A stretch of 64,000 bases of DNA from Adiantum capillus-veneris (lineage: Eukaryota; Streptophyta; Polypodiopsida; Polypodiales; Pteridaceae). Shown piece by piece: positions 20,816 to 33,688 of this stretch (positions are counted from its first letter, which is position 1; each line of letters starts with the position of its first letter). The notes beneath the pieces were generated by a model. It saw only the letters and a list, made by a program, of their open reading frames with translations. It had not been told where the DNA came from and searched no databases. The position numbers were made by a program, and so were the translations under genes. The DNA is taken from contig CM043942.1 of assembly GCA_014529385.2 (NCBI GenBank), positions 9,302,001-9,366,000 of the forward strand, written 5' to 3'.

Positions 20816-21415
20816 GTGTTTGGACTTTGGGTGGATCAGATATAGGATCAAAATATACAACATCTTTTGGTCCACTAAAACTAGGGCCTACACCTATGGG
20901 CCTAATTCTACTGGCGTAAATTACTTTAGATACCTGATGAAACACCCACTAATTCTATGATACTTGGACACCATCTACTACAAAGGTTTCCTCTGGATTC
21001 TCTATCCCCATGAAGAAGAGTACTTCAATCACTTGAAGATCCTCAGCCCATTTGAGTCTCTTCACATTTAGTGCTAAACCTTCTAACTCTCCCACATCAA
21101 TGAAGCAAATTCCACCAGATCTTGACCACTTGATCCTTCAAGTGGGAGGAGAAAATCTCCTGTCTAGACAATTCATTATTCTTTTTCGCATTGAATAGTG
21201 TGGAGATAGGTAATCCCTCATAAACCTAATGTTGAAATCCATGGATTTGTGGTAGGCTTGATGGAAATCTCCCTGCAAAGATGGGGATAATTCTCTCTCT
21301 TTCCTTCTCTCCCTCTTTTCAATTAAATACCTCTTGAATTGAATTTCTCAAAGATCACTTATTTCAACCTAACACTTTAAACTTTCTCCTAGGTCCAAGA
21401 CTTTTATTAACGCAT
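20816..21415 (-). mobile_element. Gypsy leader / gag 5' region between LTR copies A and B
   Basis: Minus-strand sequence after the PBS. It matches the leader of the plus-strand element at 38527-40060 (for example LLDQRFSPSTWRIKWSRSGG versus LLDKRFSPSTWRIKWSRSGG). Only about 0.6 kb of internal sequence separates the two LTRs, so gag-pol is deleted. Confidence 0.7.
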
Positions 21416-21427
21416 GCTCTGGTACCA
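21416..21427 (-). other. Primer-binding site (iMet-like) of long-LTR gypsy
   Basis: Minus-strand TGGTACCAGAGC next to the LTR B end; one mismatch to the iMet PBS. It orients copies A, B, C, E and F. Confidence 0.75.
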
Positions 21428-21428
21428 C

Positions 21429-24375
21429 TGGTGAAATCTCCAACCCACCAATACCAAAATTGGGGTGGGGTCCTTGACATGTCTCTAGGCCTAATAAAAA
21501 TAAGAGTCTCTAAACAAGAAAAATCCAAGGAATAGACCTTTAGCATTGACATCATCTTAGGTCTATAGCCCTAGAAGAAGACCTAGTCCTGTCTCGCAGA
21601 AAACACGGGTCATCATTGTAAAAGTCCAAAACTATTTTGGCTCTGTAACTTCCACAATCTGGGCTAAGATATCCTCAACGAACACTTATTTCTCCCTAAC
21701 ATATGTGAGGGCACAGTCGCTACTGGACTCCTCTTCTGAGTGAAGAAGTTTTCTAAAGGTTTTTAGTTTGTGGGCATGGATAGTTACCTGACTAATCAGG
21801 TTCACCCATCCATGATTGACAACCTTAGTCAATCCCCACTTACCACCCCACACTCAAACATGATTTTTTGGTTTCCTAATTACTATCACATTGTTTTAAC
21901 ATTTAAAATAATGATTTCTTGTAACTTTTCATCGCAGTGATTCCTTCAATCAAGTATTAAAGATAGCATTGGAAGAAGCATTCTTTCACAATCCGGAGTG
22001 GATAAACCTCCACCCAAGGTTTGGGGTGCCCATACACCAATCCAGTTGCCCATATAACCGTGAGACTCCCCTAGGATAATAACGATATCCTAAATTATGT
22101 AGAAACATCAAGACATGACACGGAGTAGAAACTCATCATTCATGAGGGTAGCCAAATTATGTGTGGCTGGAAAGCCATCATAATCATCAATTTATACCAA
22201 GGATTCGGAGGTGTCTTGAGATAGGCTATCTTAAGGATGATCAATCATAGCTTTCCTAATTCAACAAGACTTAAACCAAATAATTCTTTCCTAAATTACA
22301 AACATATGCACATTGATTTCTTGGAAGATGCCTTTCGTTTTCTAGCCAGTTTCACTTTTCCTAATTCCTTACTCCCTTGTTTATGTATGCAATGTTATAC
22401 TTAAGAAAACTTGAATTATTTCATCTTAAATTATAACGAAGACCCACCTGGGGCAAGTCGGCTATTTGCTGCAGTGTTGGAGCCTGAATGCTTTGATCGG
22501 TAGGCCTACTAGTAGGCCCGGCTTCATTGTCGTGCGATGCTCTAGTTCGGTTAGGAACACTTCAGAAGTAGTATTTTCTTGGGTCTTTTTAGGTGCCATA
22601 ACTTCTTATCATTATAAAAAGGACGTCTAATCATTAGGTAAATTATTTGAAAGCTAGACTTAACCTTTGTATTCAATCTTAACCCAATCAAGGTTAAATT
22701 TGTAGTCATAATTGGTAGATTCTTGACCTAGTAATTTCTTATTTGTTTATATAGGTATGATAACTTTTTCCAAAGCTCCTTTAGGGTTTTCTAAGCTCTC
22801 CTAATTTTCTATATCTTTTTCCTAATTTCCCCATTGATTTTAAGTCTGGAATTTTCTTATTTTGAGCTTCTTATTTATTCTATTTATTTTCTCTTAAAGA
22901 GTTCATTTCCTCCATTTTAAATCACTAGTTTATACTTACTATAATTTTCTTAGATACTTTTGATCGCAAAGTTATTTATTTTAATTAATCTTTTGCTAAA
23001 AGTAGGAATTTTGGTCAATTATAATCTCCAAACTAGCTAATTAACTATTGTATAATTACTACAAGTAGATAATGATATTTTTGACCTCTAGTAAGTATCT
23101 TCTAGTTTTCCAACTTGATTATCTAATTTTCTCGTTTCCTTTTTAGCTAAAATTAGTCTAATTTGACTTAGATAAATAGCTATATTAATTTCCTAACATT
23201 AAGATAATTATCATGGCTTTCTTATAATGTAGAATAATTTTGATAAATATCACCTTATTATCTAGCATATTTTACTAATTGTTCGCTTTAATTTTTAGCT
23301 AGAATTAGTGTAATTTGACTTAGATAAATAGCTATATTAATTTCTTAATCTTAAGATAATTATGACGTCTTTTTTATTATATAAACTAACTTTGATACAG
23401 AGCATCTAATTATCTAACATGATTTACCGATTTCCCTCCTTAACGTTAAGCTATAATTATTCTAATTTGATTTAAATAAATATCTATACTCAATTTCTAA
23501 CCTTAAGATAATTATAACATCTTTTTCATCATGTCAAATAACTCTGATAAATAGAACCTAGTTATCTAATATTATTTAGTAATTTCTCTCTTTAATTTTT
23601 AGCTAGAATTAGTTTAATTTTACTTAGATAAATAGCTATATTAATTTCCTAATCTTAAGATAATTATCACTAATTTTTTATTTTGTAAACTAACTTTGAT
23701 AAATAGCACCTAATTATCTAACATAATTTACTAGTTGTTCCCTTCAATTTTTTGCTAGAATCAGTCTAATTTGACTTAGATAAATATCTATATTCATTTT
23801 CTAACATTAAGATAATTATCACGGCCTCTTTATCATATAAACTAACACCAATAAATAGCACATAATTATCTAACATGATTTACTAATTTTTCTTTTAATG
23901 TTTTAACTTTAGAAAAATTATTTTGGCTTACTTAGAATGTATACTAGCTCTGATAAATAGGACATAATTATTCAATTTGATTAGCTAATATTCTCTCTTT
24001 AATTTTAGTTAAAATTGATATATTTTGATTTAAATAATTACCTAAACTAACTTTTTGACATTAAGATAATTATTCTACATTAATTATGATGTATATTAAC
24101 TCTGATAAAAAGCACATAATGATCTAGCTTGCATCTGAAGGCAGCCCTACAGCTCACCTAGCGTCCCCTACTGCTATTCCTATCCCTGGCAGGTCAGTGA
24201 TGATCCCTTGCATCACCTGTCAGCTTTAAAAATCAAATGTGCTAAATTTTGATATTTATTTGTTTAATTGATAAATATCTGGTAAATATTTGTACATATC
24301 TAGGAGGCCTTAGTAAAAGTCTATGCTTAAATGATTACAGCAACCATCCAATTTTTCTTGGCAAATTAATTGACA
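21429..24375 (-). mobile_element. Long gypsy LTR, copy B (5' LTR)
   Basis: Lies directly beyond the PBS. It has the same layout as copy A, with visible divergence (many substitutions and small indels), so the pair is old or not from one insertion. The small-ORF frame (ATG at 22599) is frameshifted. The array of AT-rich units is at about 22980-24130. The upper end is cut where plus-strand gypsy sequence begins. Confidence 0.78.
22440..22599 (-). pseudogene. LTR-embedded Gag leader exon, copy B (frameshifted)
   Basis: Starts MAPKKTQEN. After a frameshift the sequence reads RASHDNEAGP, SRPTDQS and QAPTLQQ, and runs into CCCAG/GTGGGT (donor GT at 22447-22446). Confidence 0.45.
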
Positions 24376-26360
24376 TTGAATCTTTTGGAGGGAAGAAAAA
24401 GAACCTCCATTGAAAAAAATCGAACGCAAAGCAAAATACAAGGAATTGAAATGGACATTGAAAGAAGTCTAGACCATGGAGATGGAGTCGGACAATGACA
24501 AAACGGGGGCAATCAGTATTCCATCTCATTAGAGAAATACACTTGCAAGATCGACTTGCCAATTTTCCAACCTTCCATCTAAATTTTTTTAAAATTAGAA
24601 AATTGCCTTTTTGTGGTTAGACAAGGCAAAATTCTTGGACATATGTATCAAAAAATGGTATAGCCACAGACTTGGAAGGTGGTAGTGATCGTTGAAATGA
24701 AAAGTCCATTAAATGTTAAGGAAGTTCAGGTCATAGGACATTGTGATTATTATTGTACATTTGTCTACATGTATGTGGTAATAGCTAAACCCATTTAGCC
24801 TTATCACTTAATTCAAATGGATAGATAAATGTGAAGAGTCTTTCCAAAATCTTAAACATGCTTTGACCACATCACCCATACTAAAAGATCCACATTGGAA
24901 CAAAGAGTTCCATGTGCATGTGGATGCTTCAAGCTTTGCTATCGGTTGCATAATGGCTCAGTCTGGAGAGGGAACCATGGATTTTCATATCTCCTATGTC
25001 AGTCAACAACTAAACCTAGTAGAAAAGAGCTACACAACCACAAAAAGAGAAGGTCTTGATATGGTGTATGCAGTTAAGAAATTTCACACTAGTTTTTCTT
25101 TTTTTGTCGACCATCAAGCCTTACTCTATTTGGTAAAGAAGCCATGGAATACAAGGCGGATTGTGAAATGGTTCATCATCCTACTTGAATTTGACTTCAC
25201 AGTGATAGCCAAAAAGGGTACCACACACCAAAGAGTGGATCATCTGTCAAGGCTCACCATAGGGGAAGCACCAAAAGGGATAGACGATGGTTGACCAGAT
25301 GCATATATGTTCTCTGTGGAAATGATTACAAGATGGTCAAAACATCTTGTATCCCTAATGACCATAGCACAAGCAAATCCCCAAATATGAATCCCTATTA
25401 CACCACAATTGATAGAGCAATCTGACCTATATCAATTGCTGGTTGGAAGGTTGTATCATTAACAAAGATAGAATCCTTCTTTTGTGCATTAACCCCAAGG
25501 AACAAGAAGCCTACTTGAGTTAAGTTCATACCATGGTAGTAGGGCTGCATTCCATAGATTACTTAACCAAATAGGCTGAGGCATGAGCCACTGGGAAGAA
25601 AGATGCGGAAACCACTAGTATTCCTATATGAATGCATATTCACTAGGTATGGACTTTCTATTGAGATTGTAAGTGATTGCAGATTGCATTTCCTCAATGA
25701 GGTGATAGAACACTTATTAAACAAGTTCATGGTAATCCATAACAAGTCTACACCCTATCATCCTCAAGCAAGCAATCAAGCAAAACATACAAACAAAATC
25801 TTGAGCTCTGTACTAACTAAAATTGTTAGTTCAGGTAGAACAAATTGGGAGATGCATCTTCAATTAGCCTTGTGGGCATATTGACTTTCATTGTAAACAA
25901 CCTTGAACACGACTCATTTTAACTTGGTCTATGGATTAGATGCAATAGTGCCAACGGAATTTTTTATTACCCACTCTTAGAGTTGCACGTGAGTTAGAGT
26001 TGAAAGGGCATGAGTTGTCAAACCGATTCAAGGACTTAGAAAAACTAGATGAACAATGACTAACGGCCATTGCCTATATATATGCACACAAATAAAAACA
26101 AAAATAGTTTTTTGACTCACATTTGCTGACAAAAAAATTTAACCCAGGGGTTTTGGTTCTAGTATACTCCTTGAAACAACATATACCCAAGTTCAAGAAA
26201 AAAGTACATGGTCCTTTTGTCCTTTAAGATGTTTCACCGGGTGGTGCCATCAAACTAGCTACCTTAGATAGAGAAAATCTTTGTTCTATGCTCTTTCATT
26301 CAAGTACATTCATTGATAATTCCACTATGATCTTAGACTATAGGTTAGTAGGCTAAATCT
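24376..26360 (+). pseudogene. Gypsy pol relic: RNase H and integrase
   Basis: Plus strand. An RT/RNase H connection leads to an open frame 24863-25294 with VHVDASSFAIGCIMAQ, QQLNLVEKSYTTTKRE and FVDHQALLYL (RNase H). Next is an integrase part at 25603-25884. There SDCRLHF replaces the usual SDRGTHF, and the catalytic Glu position reads Lys (NQAKHTN). C-terminal integrase follows with many stops. The N-terminal integrase and most of RT are missing. Related sequence recurs at 41816-43155. Confidence 0.78.
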
Positions 26361-26390
26361 ACTGATTTGAGTGCATTAATGATTTTTTTT

Positions 26391-28029
26391 TGACACTCCA
26401 ACCATAGGAGAGTGTTCCTAGACCCTAGCGTGACCTTTCTGGTATGTTATGTTGTAGTTTCTAGGACCTTGATCTCATGATGGATCGTGATTTTGGTACC
26501 TCCTCAGAATTTGACCAAGTTATGTAAGTTAGTGTCCCTAAGTGTCCTTGATATCATCCTAAAGTTTTATAGCATTTGGATTCCATTTGAGTGTCGAAAC
26601 ATATTGATGATTGAGTTTGGTGATGTAAGACATACGTAGATTACTAGATTTAAGAGCGATAGATTTGCATATGCTAGAGATAATGTTATTCCGTAGGTTC
26701 ACCTCTTGAGGTTGGTACCCTCAAACAAGTCTTCGTGCCCCATCCAAGTCGCTACTCTGAGTATTGACATTATGTTAGTGCCAGATAGCTATGCTACAGA
26801 AGTCCGTCGTGGCGACCCGTTAACATTGACACCGTTGTCAAGGATAGTGATCCTTACGTGGTGAGTGACCTAGTCATAGATTTTTTACTTCAAGACCTTG
26901 ATTTTTATTTCCACTTCATTACACTTTAGTATTCAGGCAGCTAGACATGGGGTTTAGTTCTTGGTAGAGCCTAGAAGCTGAGAACTTGCTAGATCTAGTC
27001 ACGAGAGGTAAAGAGGGTTGTCCAAAAGCATTTCATTCTTCTATTTTCTCATTAATTTTATAGTGTTGTATCATTTTTTGTTTTGACTCAAATTTGTACT
27101 ATTTTGTCTGTTTTTGTTTCATATTTCAATTTAGTACTTAGGAGTAGGGTAAGTAGAAACTACCTCCATCAAATTTGGGCAAAAAAATGAGAGGAAAAAA
27201 GGGTGAAAACCATATTTTGGGCAAAACAATCATAAACTCTAAAAATTTGGAATTTTGATGAACATAACTTCAAAGCTAATCTAAATTTCAAAAATAAGTG
27301 CAAAAAGGGCATAATGAAACCTTCGAGAGTGAATCTGGAAATTTTCATGATGTTTGGTGTAGGAACATGGATCATGACCCATGAATCCTGACAAAAACTG
27401 AGTAGAAATTGATACCAAAGAACTTTGTTGGTTCCTAAATCCCCTGACACACATTTTTGGTGAAAAAATTGACACAAAAACTCAACCAAATCAAAAAAAT
27501 TAGGCAAAGACACAAAAATCCTTGGAGATTACTTTTTGGTGTCCAAATTTCAAAATAAGTGAATATCTGACCTCTACAGGGTCTTGACATTCAGCTGACC
27601 AAATTCCATGATCACATGTTGTGGAACATGGATCATGATCCATGACCCCCTACAACATCTTATCTTGAGATTTGAGTAGTGAAAAGCTGATACCATTTGG
27701 GACAACTTTTGTGAAGGTTTGCATAGCAAAAAACAACAAAAAGTTGACCAGAACACCAAAATACAAATTGAAGCCAAAACCGCAAGCAGCCACAAGATGT
27801 TTCTTTTGTCAAGGTGAAAGGATTTCACATCCAAAAATGTTCGGTTTTAGGCCAAGTGGTCGGTGCGCCATGGTCGGGCACCCATCAGTCTATTCTTTGG
27901 TCATAAACAAAATAAGGAGGAAGAGAGTAATTTCTCTCTCATGCTCCACAAAAAAGTGGTCTCCTTCTCTGCATCCCCTTTCACCTTCTCCTTCCCTCTC
28001 TTGCACTCATCACACAATTGGATCCATCA
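26391..28029 (+). mobile_element. Putative LTR preceding an iMet PBS
   Basis: The right end is fixed by a PBS two bases later. The left end is a guess: TGACACTCC after a T8 run, giving TGA...TCA termini and about 1.64 kb. Inside, GGAACATGGATCATGA recurs at 27362 and 27622, and the second copy forms a perfect 18-nt palindrome. No ORF is convincing. No second LTR is seen in the window. Confidence 0.35.
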
Positions 28030-28031
28030 AT

Positions 28032-28043
28032 TGGTATCAGAGC
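28032..28043 (+). other. Primer-binding site for initiator Met-tRNA
   Basis: TGGTATCAGAGC, exact match to the plant iMet PBS, two bases after a CA end. Confidence 0.85.
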
Positions 28044-28542
28044 ACATGCAGTCTCTTGACCCCGCTCCCACCCCACGCATGCAGCTGTCCTTGTAGACTT
28101 TGGGAGCTCTTGGATGCAGCACGTCGGGACCTTGAAGGTTTGAGAGCTTTGCAAGGAGGAGTCGGGTAGAGAGCAATGAGTCAACATGGCAATGAGAGAA
28201 AGCAATGGAGAGCAGGTCATGCAAGAGAAACTGAGGCAAAAAGGGCTTGAGAAGCAAGATAAGTTGAGGTGCAGTAGAGCTAAGCAAAGGCAGCTGCAGA
28301 GCAATTTTGGACAAAACCGTTGGACGCAAAATCAAGGAGCAAACTGCAGATGTTGGCAGTGCTGGAAATTGCAAAGCATACACACACACACACACTGGGT
28401 AGGACAGCCGAGCTCGTGAGCAGCAAGAGAAGAGCAGTAGGTCGGCAATACTGAGCAGCAATTGAGAGCGTCAGAGAGAGAGTGTCACATAGCACTAGCA
28501 CACAATAGCGCATCCACACACGGTTACTCACCCCCCCTATGG

Positions 28543-28950
28543 CCTCAGGACTAAGTGGCACGGGCATGGGAGGGTGGGATCTACGGCCGAGGGATTGTGG
28601 GCCATAGATCTGGAATGCGGGTACCCTAGATTACTTTTGTAAAAAGTAATCTAGGGTACTTGAGTTTTGAAAGTAAACTAGGGTACCCACGTGGGTTTTG
28701 AACCCGTGACCTCACTCATGAGAGGCACACACCCTAACCACTACGCCATGCGCGCATTGTGAAACGTGGGGACCCTAATTTACTTATAACATGTATGCAC
28801 AAGGGTGGCAGCCGAAAGTAATCTAGGGTACCCTAGATTAGTAATCTAGGGTACCCTAGATTACTTTCGGCACCGCCATTGGGATCTACGGCCCACAATG
28901 CCCCTGTCGTAGATCCCACCCTCCCATGCCCATGCCACTTAGTCCTGAGG
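28543..28950. mobile_element. 408-bp TIR element with TATGG duplication and tRNA-like core
   Basis: Terminal inverted repeats of about 60 bp: the left end starts CCTCAGGACTAAGTGGCA and the right end is its near-complement, ending in CCTGAGG. TATGG flanks both sides (28538-28542, 28951-28955). Inside are two hairpins built from GTACCCTAGATTACTTT (28620-28660, 28812-28870) and a tRNA-like segment on the minus strand. No transposase is present, so it is non-autonomous. Confidence 0.75.
28690..28760 (-). ncRNA. tRNA-derived segment (A and B boxes), not an intact tRNA
   Basis: Minus strand: A-box-like TGGCGTAGTGGTTAG, a CTCATGA anticodon-like loop (CAT, Met-like), and the B-box-like GGTTCAAAACC. 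The acceptor-stem halves do not pair well (GCGCGCA versus GTGGGTA), so it is probably a tRNA relic that could still bind Pol III factors. Confidence 0.5.
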
Positions 28951-29158
28951 TATGGCCCCTATGGCTCATTTGACTTTCGACATGCGTCAAATTTGGCAAC
29001 CTTTGACAGAGTGCAGCAGAATAGAATTTCTCTTTTCACTAAATTCAACACACTATGGTGTGTGGTGCAAGAGTTTCATCCCACCAAAATCCTCGACAAA
29101 CCCCCCCGACTCTTTGATTTCTGAACCGCTCACACCCGGGCAACTTGAGAGATAGACG

Positions 29159-29162
<4 letters not shown>

Positions 29163-29199
<37 letters not shown>
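29163..29199. repeat. (GA)n microsatellite
   Basis: About 37 bp of GA. Confidence 0.95.
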
Positions 29200-29202
<3 letters not shown>

Positions 29203-29361
29203 TCATTTTTCAGACTCGTTGGCATCGGCTTTTGTTCAACGGGCTCGATATCAGCGAGCTCGGCACCGGAGACTCTTGTCCGACGGTGGGAGGCGACATC
29301 GGTGTCACTTTTGCAACATCGTTGAGAGCGACACCAACATCGGTGATTTGAGCCAAGATTC

Positions 29362-29363
<2 letters not shown>

Positions 29364-29420
<57 letters not shown>

Positions 29421-29437
29421 ACACACACACACACACA
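29364..29437. repeat. (CA)n microsatellite
   Basis: About 74 bp of CA with one CT interruption. Confidence 0.95.
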
Positions 29438-29439
29438 AT

Positions 29440-30080
29440 CAGCCACATACACTCCACATATTTGATTTTTGTTACAATACGACCTTCCCTGACGTACTCC
29501 ACTATAGCTCCGAGTAGCTGCTTAACGGCCCTCCCAACAGACATATTCCCTACAGCAAGTTCAAGTATTGATTCTTGATCATCACTGGTTTCATTTTACT
29601 GCATGATTGATTGGGCTTTTACCTACTATATATTCTTGATCACGCTCAAGTGATTAAACAGCTGGTTGATTTCCCCCTCTCTGTTAGTCTATTTGTTTTT
29701 GTATAAACGCTCCCGGACCATCTTAAGCTAACACAGCATGTATAATTAACTCACCACTTTGTGTGTAAGTAGGTGAACCATTAAACACACCATAACATGG
29801 ACACATCTCAAAAATGATTGTTTACAGCAGGTACATCTAACAGATAGCAATCAAAGTATGTAGTACACACCACAAAATATACAAGCATCAACACTCATGG
29901 CAACCTCTTCCAAACAGGTAGATAAATTCACGGAATTTATTGAGAGATTTCTATATAGGATCTTCATAATGCACAAAAGGATAAGAATAGCTAATACATG
30001 TATGAAATTGAGGTATGGATCCTACTTGAGTAAAAATTACACACAAGCACGCGCGCGCCCACACACACACACAAGATTGA
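29440..30080. other. Unassigned AT-rich spacer
   Basis: No domain or terminal repeat seen. A short CA/GC tract lies at 30045-30072. Confidence 0.4.
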
Positions 30081-31916
30081 TTATAGGATGTGGCTAATTT
30101 TACATAGCAATGTCTCTATGTAACTTTTAGGACACAAGGCAATACCACCATCACATTGCTTAAACTGTATACCCAAGTAATGATGCAACAGCCCCAAATC
30201 TTTCATCTTGAAAGTAGCATTCAAATCAGTCTTAAATTCAACAATATGTCTCTCATTTGGTCCAGTCATCAGCAAATCATCAACATAAAGAACCACAATG
30301 AGAAGTACATCACCCTCACGCTTTACATACAATGTGCTTTCTGTTGGACTGTTACGAAAGCCTTGTTTAACCAAATGAGTGTCAGCTTTCTCATACCAAG
30401 CACGAGGAGATTGCTTCAACCCATACAAAGCCTTCTTACATCTGCACACTTTGTCCGCTTGTCCTTTTATGACAAAACCGCGAGGCTGCGTGACATAAAC
30501 TTCCTCAAATATGTCACCATTCAAGAAAGCAGTAACAATGTCTTATTGATGTACATCCCAACCAAAATGAGCTGCCAATGCACATAGAAAACGCACAGTA
30601 GTCATACGACAAATGGGAGCAAAAATTTCTTCATAATGTATGTCTTTTTGCTGTGCATAATCCTTTGCAACAAGTCGAGCCTTATGGCAATCGATCTCAC
30701 CATCCGGCTTACGTTTCAACTTGTAAACCCACTTCGTACCAATGGCCTTTTTGCCAGGAGGCAAATCACATAATGTCCATGTGTCATTTTCTATAAGTGC
30801 ATCATATTCTTATTGCATGGCAGCCATCCAATTTTCTGAATTCTGTGCTTCATCAAAAGACAGAGGCTCCTCAACATCATGTAAGCTAGACATAGCCAAA
30901 GCATAACAATCTGATGCATAAGATGCATGGCGAGAGCCCGAACGAGTACGACTAGACAAAGGCGCATCCAATTTACTATCACACAAAGTGTGCACCAGCC
31001 ATTTTGGCATACCTCTAGCCTGCTCATTTTCAGCCCTTTCCTCATCAAGTACATCATGTACATCTGCATCAGTAATAGGCTGATCTATAACATTTTCAGA
31101 AACCCCCATAGGCTGTACAATTGCCTCATTGGAAATTACATTCGTATTTCCACCACTGAAAAGAGGCAACCAAGTGTCATAAATGTCTTGTGAGCTTACA
31201 TTACTGTCTCTAGTACATGACAACAAGGGCTGAACAGAATCTTCCACAAACACTACATCCCGTGAAACCATAATACGTTTTGTTTGCAGATGATACAACC
31301 TGTAACCTTTGCTTTCAGCACTATAACCAACAAAAATACATTTGACAGTCTTATCATCCAATTATTTGCGCTGTGTTTGTGGCACCACGCATATGCCAAA
31401 CAGCCAAAAACACGCATGTGCTCAATAGAAGGCTTTCTATCATGCCATGCTTCATATGGAGTAATAGACTGCAAAGCTTTTGTAGGATACCTGTTAAGTA
31501 CATAAGTGGCACACATGATGGCCTCAAGCCAAAAAGAATGCGGTAAAGCTTGACTTTTGACCATACATCGTGCCATTTCCGTCAGTGACCTGTTTTTCCT
31601 CTCAGCAACACCATTTTGCTGAGGTGTATAAGGCACTGTACATTGGTGTTTTATCCCACGACTAGCCAGAAATGCATTAAATTCATGAGACATATACTCC
31701 CGCCCTCGATCGGAACGGAGGGTGCCCATAGTACATTTCGAGACATTCAGCCATAGCCAAAAATTGTTTGAAGCACATAAAAACTTTGAACTTCACTTTA
31801 AGCGGATATACCCATGCATGCCTGGAGTAATCATCAATGAAAGTCACGAAGTACAGGTAATTGCCCAAGGAGGGAGTTTGCATGGGCCCACAAACATCAC
31901 TATGCACAACCTGCAA
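30081..31916 (-). pseudogene. Copia integrase and reverse transcriptase
   Basis: Integrase: VHSDVCGPM, LRSDRGREY and PQQNGVAERKNR keep the D, D and E positions. Then come VFGCLAYAW, KCIFVGYSAESKGYRL and the variable linker. Reverse transcriptase: GTKWVYKLKRKPDGE, KARLVAKDYAQ, then YVDDLLMT. Stops lie after NWMAAMQ (TAA near 30812) and after WDVHQ (TAA near 30543), and frames shift near 31370 and 31730. The frame ends at SYIETLL, in the RT C-terminus, where the element is cut. Confidence 0.87.
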
Positions 31917-32660
31917 CCTGCATGTGGCCCGAACTGAACCATCCTTTGGAAACTTAGAATGCTACATCTTACCCAAAATATAGCCTTCACAAACATGTTT
32001 GACAGGTGCTTCAAGAGGCGGCAAAGAAGCAACCATATCAGATTTTTGCAAACTGCAAACTCAGCAAACTGGCAAAATTCAGATGACCAAAACGTGCATG
32101 CCAAAGTTTTGCATCTGAAATAGCCCTTGAATCTGCAATAGCATTTGCAAAATCTTTGTCCACACTTGTCATACAAAGTGAGCTTATATAGCCCATGGCA
32201 CAAAAGGCCAGATGCAACAATTTCATCACCAAAACTGAGATCATGAGCTGTACATATGTCATCCACAAATTTGACTACAAGTCCAAGTCTAGCAAGTGTG
32301 GATATAGACAAGAGATTCTTCTTGATCCCAGGTACATAAAGTGCATCAACAAGTGTAAAAAAACTGCCATTAGCAGCAGTAAGCACAATCTTTCCAACTC
32401 CCTGAACTGGATAAGAGGCATTGTTGGCACAAGTGACTCAACTCCCATGAGAGACAGACTCGAGAGAGGTAAACAATTCACAATGTGAGGTAATGCGCTT
32501 TGTGGAACCACTGTCGAAATACCACACATGTGAATCTGCAACAACAACTGCAAAGCATGCATCATGGATAGGAGGATTGTAAGTGCACTCTGTGCGCTAA
32601 AAGCCCATTCTGCATCAACATCAGCATGACAGTCTCCTTTCATAGAAGACTCAACAATGG
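31917..32660 (-). pseudogene. Copia protease and gag-preintegrase region
   Basis: Minus strand: a GSTK-type active-site region near 32500, then VDALYVPGIKKNLLSISTL, typical of the copia protease C-terminus, then HARFGHLN (gag-preintegrase). Several frame changes. Confidence 0.7.
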
Positions 32661-32699
32661 CTGCATTTGTAGTGGAACCATTGCAATGGAACCACCCTC

Positions 32700-33688
32700 T
32701 TTCTTCTTAGCCTCTTTGGCCTTCAACTTAGGACACGACTTGATCAAGTGATCCTTAGCTTTACAATAATGGCAACGCATCTTCTTTTTGCCATTACCAC
32801 CAGAATTTCCAGACGAATTGCTGCCAGCAGAAGCATTAGGAACAAAATTTTTCCACTCGCAACAGAACCATAAGAAGTGGCTGCATTACTGTTACCACCC
32901 TTTCTTTGAGAAGCAATAAAAGCCTGTTCAACTGCACGCTGCCTAGTCCTGTTTTTTCTAGAAAGTGACTCTTGCAATAGCAATGTGCATAATGCATAAA
33001 AATTGACAACTTCAGGATTTCCTTGGGTCATCAGTCTCCAAGTACTAGCAAAAGTCTGGTAGGAATCTGGTAAGGCATCAAGAACAGCCTGCACAAGGGA
33101 ACTGTCTAAAATGACTTCACCTACAGAAATAAGTTGCTCATTGATATCCTTGACACTAGTAAAGAAAGTGTCCATATCATCTTCCTCATGTATAATCTTT
33201 GACTCCAGCTCTTTACGCAGCAAAGCAATTTTAGCCTCATTGCGGCTTGCATAAAAACATGCTAGAATATCCCAGGCGTGTTTTGCAGATTTTGCTGAAC
33301 AGATGTGAGGAACAATGGTGCGCTTCACAGACAACGCAATCAATGCATGATCCTGCACATCCTTTACATGCCAATGAGCTTGTTTTGCCGTAGGCAAAAC
33401 AACTCTAATAGCAACAATCCTTGCAGCAATACCTGCAACATCCTAAACATCGCCTACATCCTCAGAACCAAGACGTACATCAATGCCATGCACAATGTTT
33501 CAGACGCCCTTTGACACAAGAACATGTTGCATCATATAAGCCCACATAGGGTAGTTGTCCCCATCCAACCTGTCCTCACCAAAAACAAACATCTTGAACA
33601 CATCTGTGTTGTTGTTGTCAGCCATGGTAAATGCTGCACCTGATGTGAAAACTGCCTGAAAATAGGAGAAACAGAGCGGGCACAACAT
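32700..33688 (-). pseudogene. Copia gag
   Basis: Starts MADNNNTDVFKMFVFGEDRLDGDNYPMWAYM-like (33688) and continues in a second frame from 33397 with the UBN2-type gag core (SAKSAKHAWDIL, ALLRKELESK, VLDALPDSYQTF). A CCHC knuckle CHYCKAKDHLIKSC lies near 32780-32740. A stop and frameshift near 33500 split it. Confidence 0.8.

Larger units (their letters stand above)
28044..29162 (+). mobile_element. Retroelement leader interrupted by a TIR element
   Basis: Sequence after the PBS. No gag domain is visible; short frames are Arg/Gln-rich. The block 28543-28950 is a separate insertion. Confidence 0.4.

Noticed and set aside
27672-28567. Several overlapping ORFs of 77-165 codons
   Set aside because: No domain and low-complexity composition; the region is better explained as an LTR end, PBS and leader.
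28690-28760. Functional tRNA-Met gene
   Set aside because: A and B boxes are recognisable but the acceptor stem does not pair and the segment lies inside a TIR element; annotated as a tRNA-derived relic instead.
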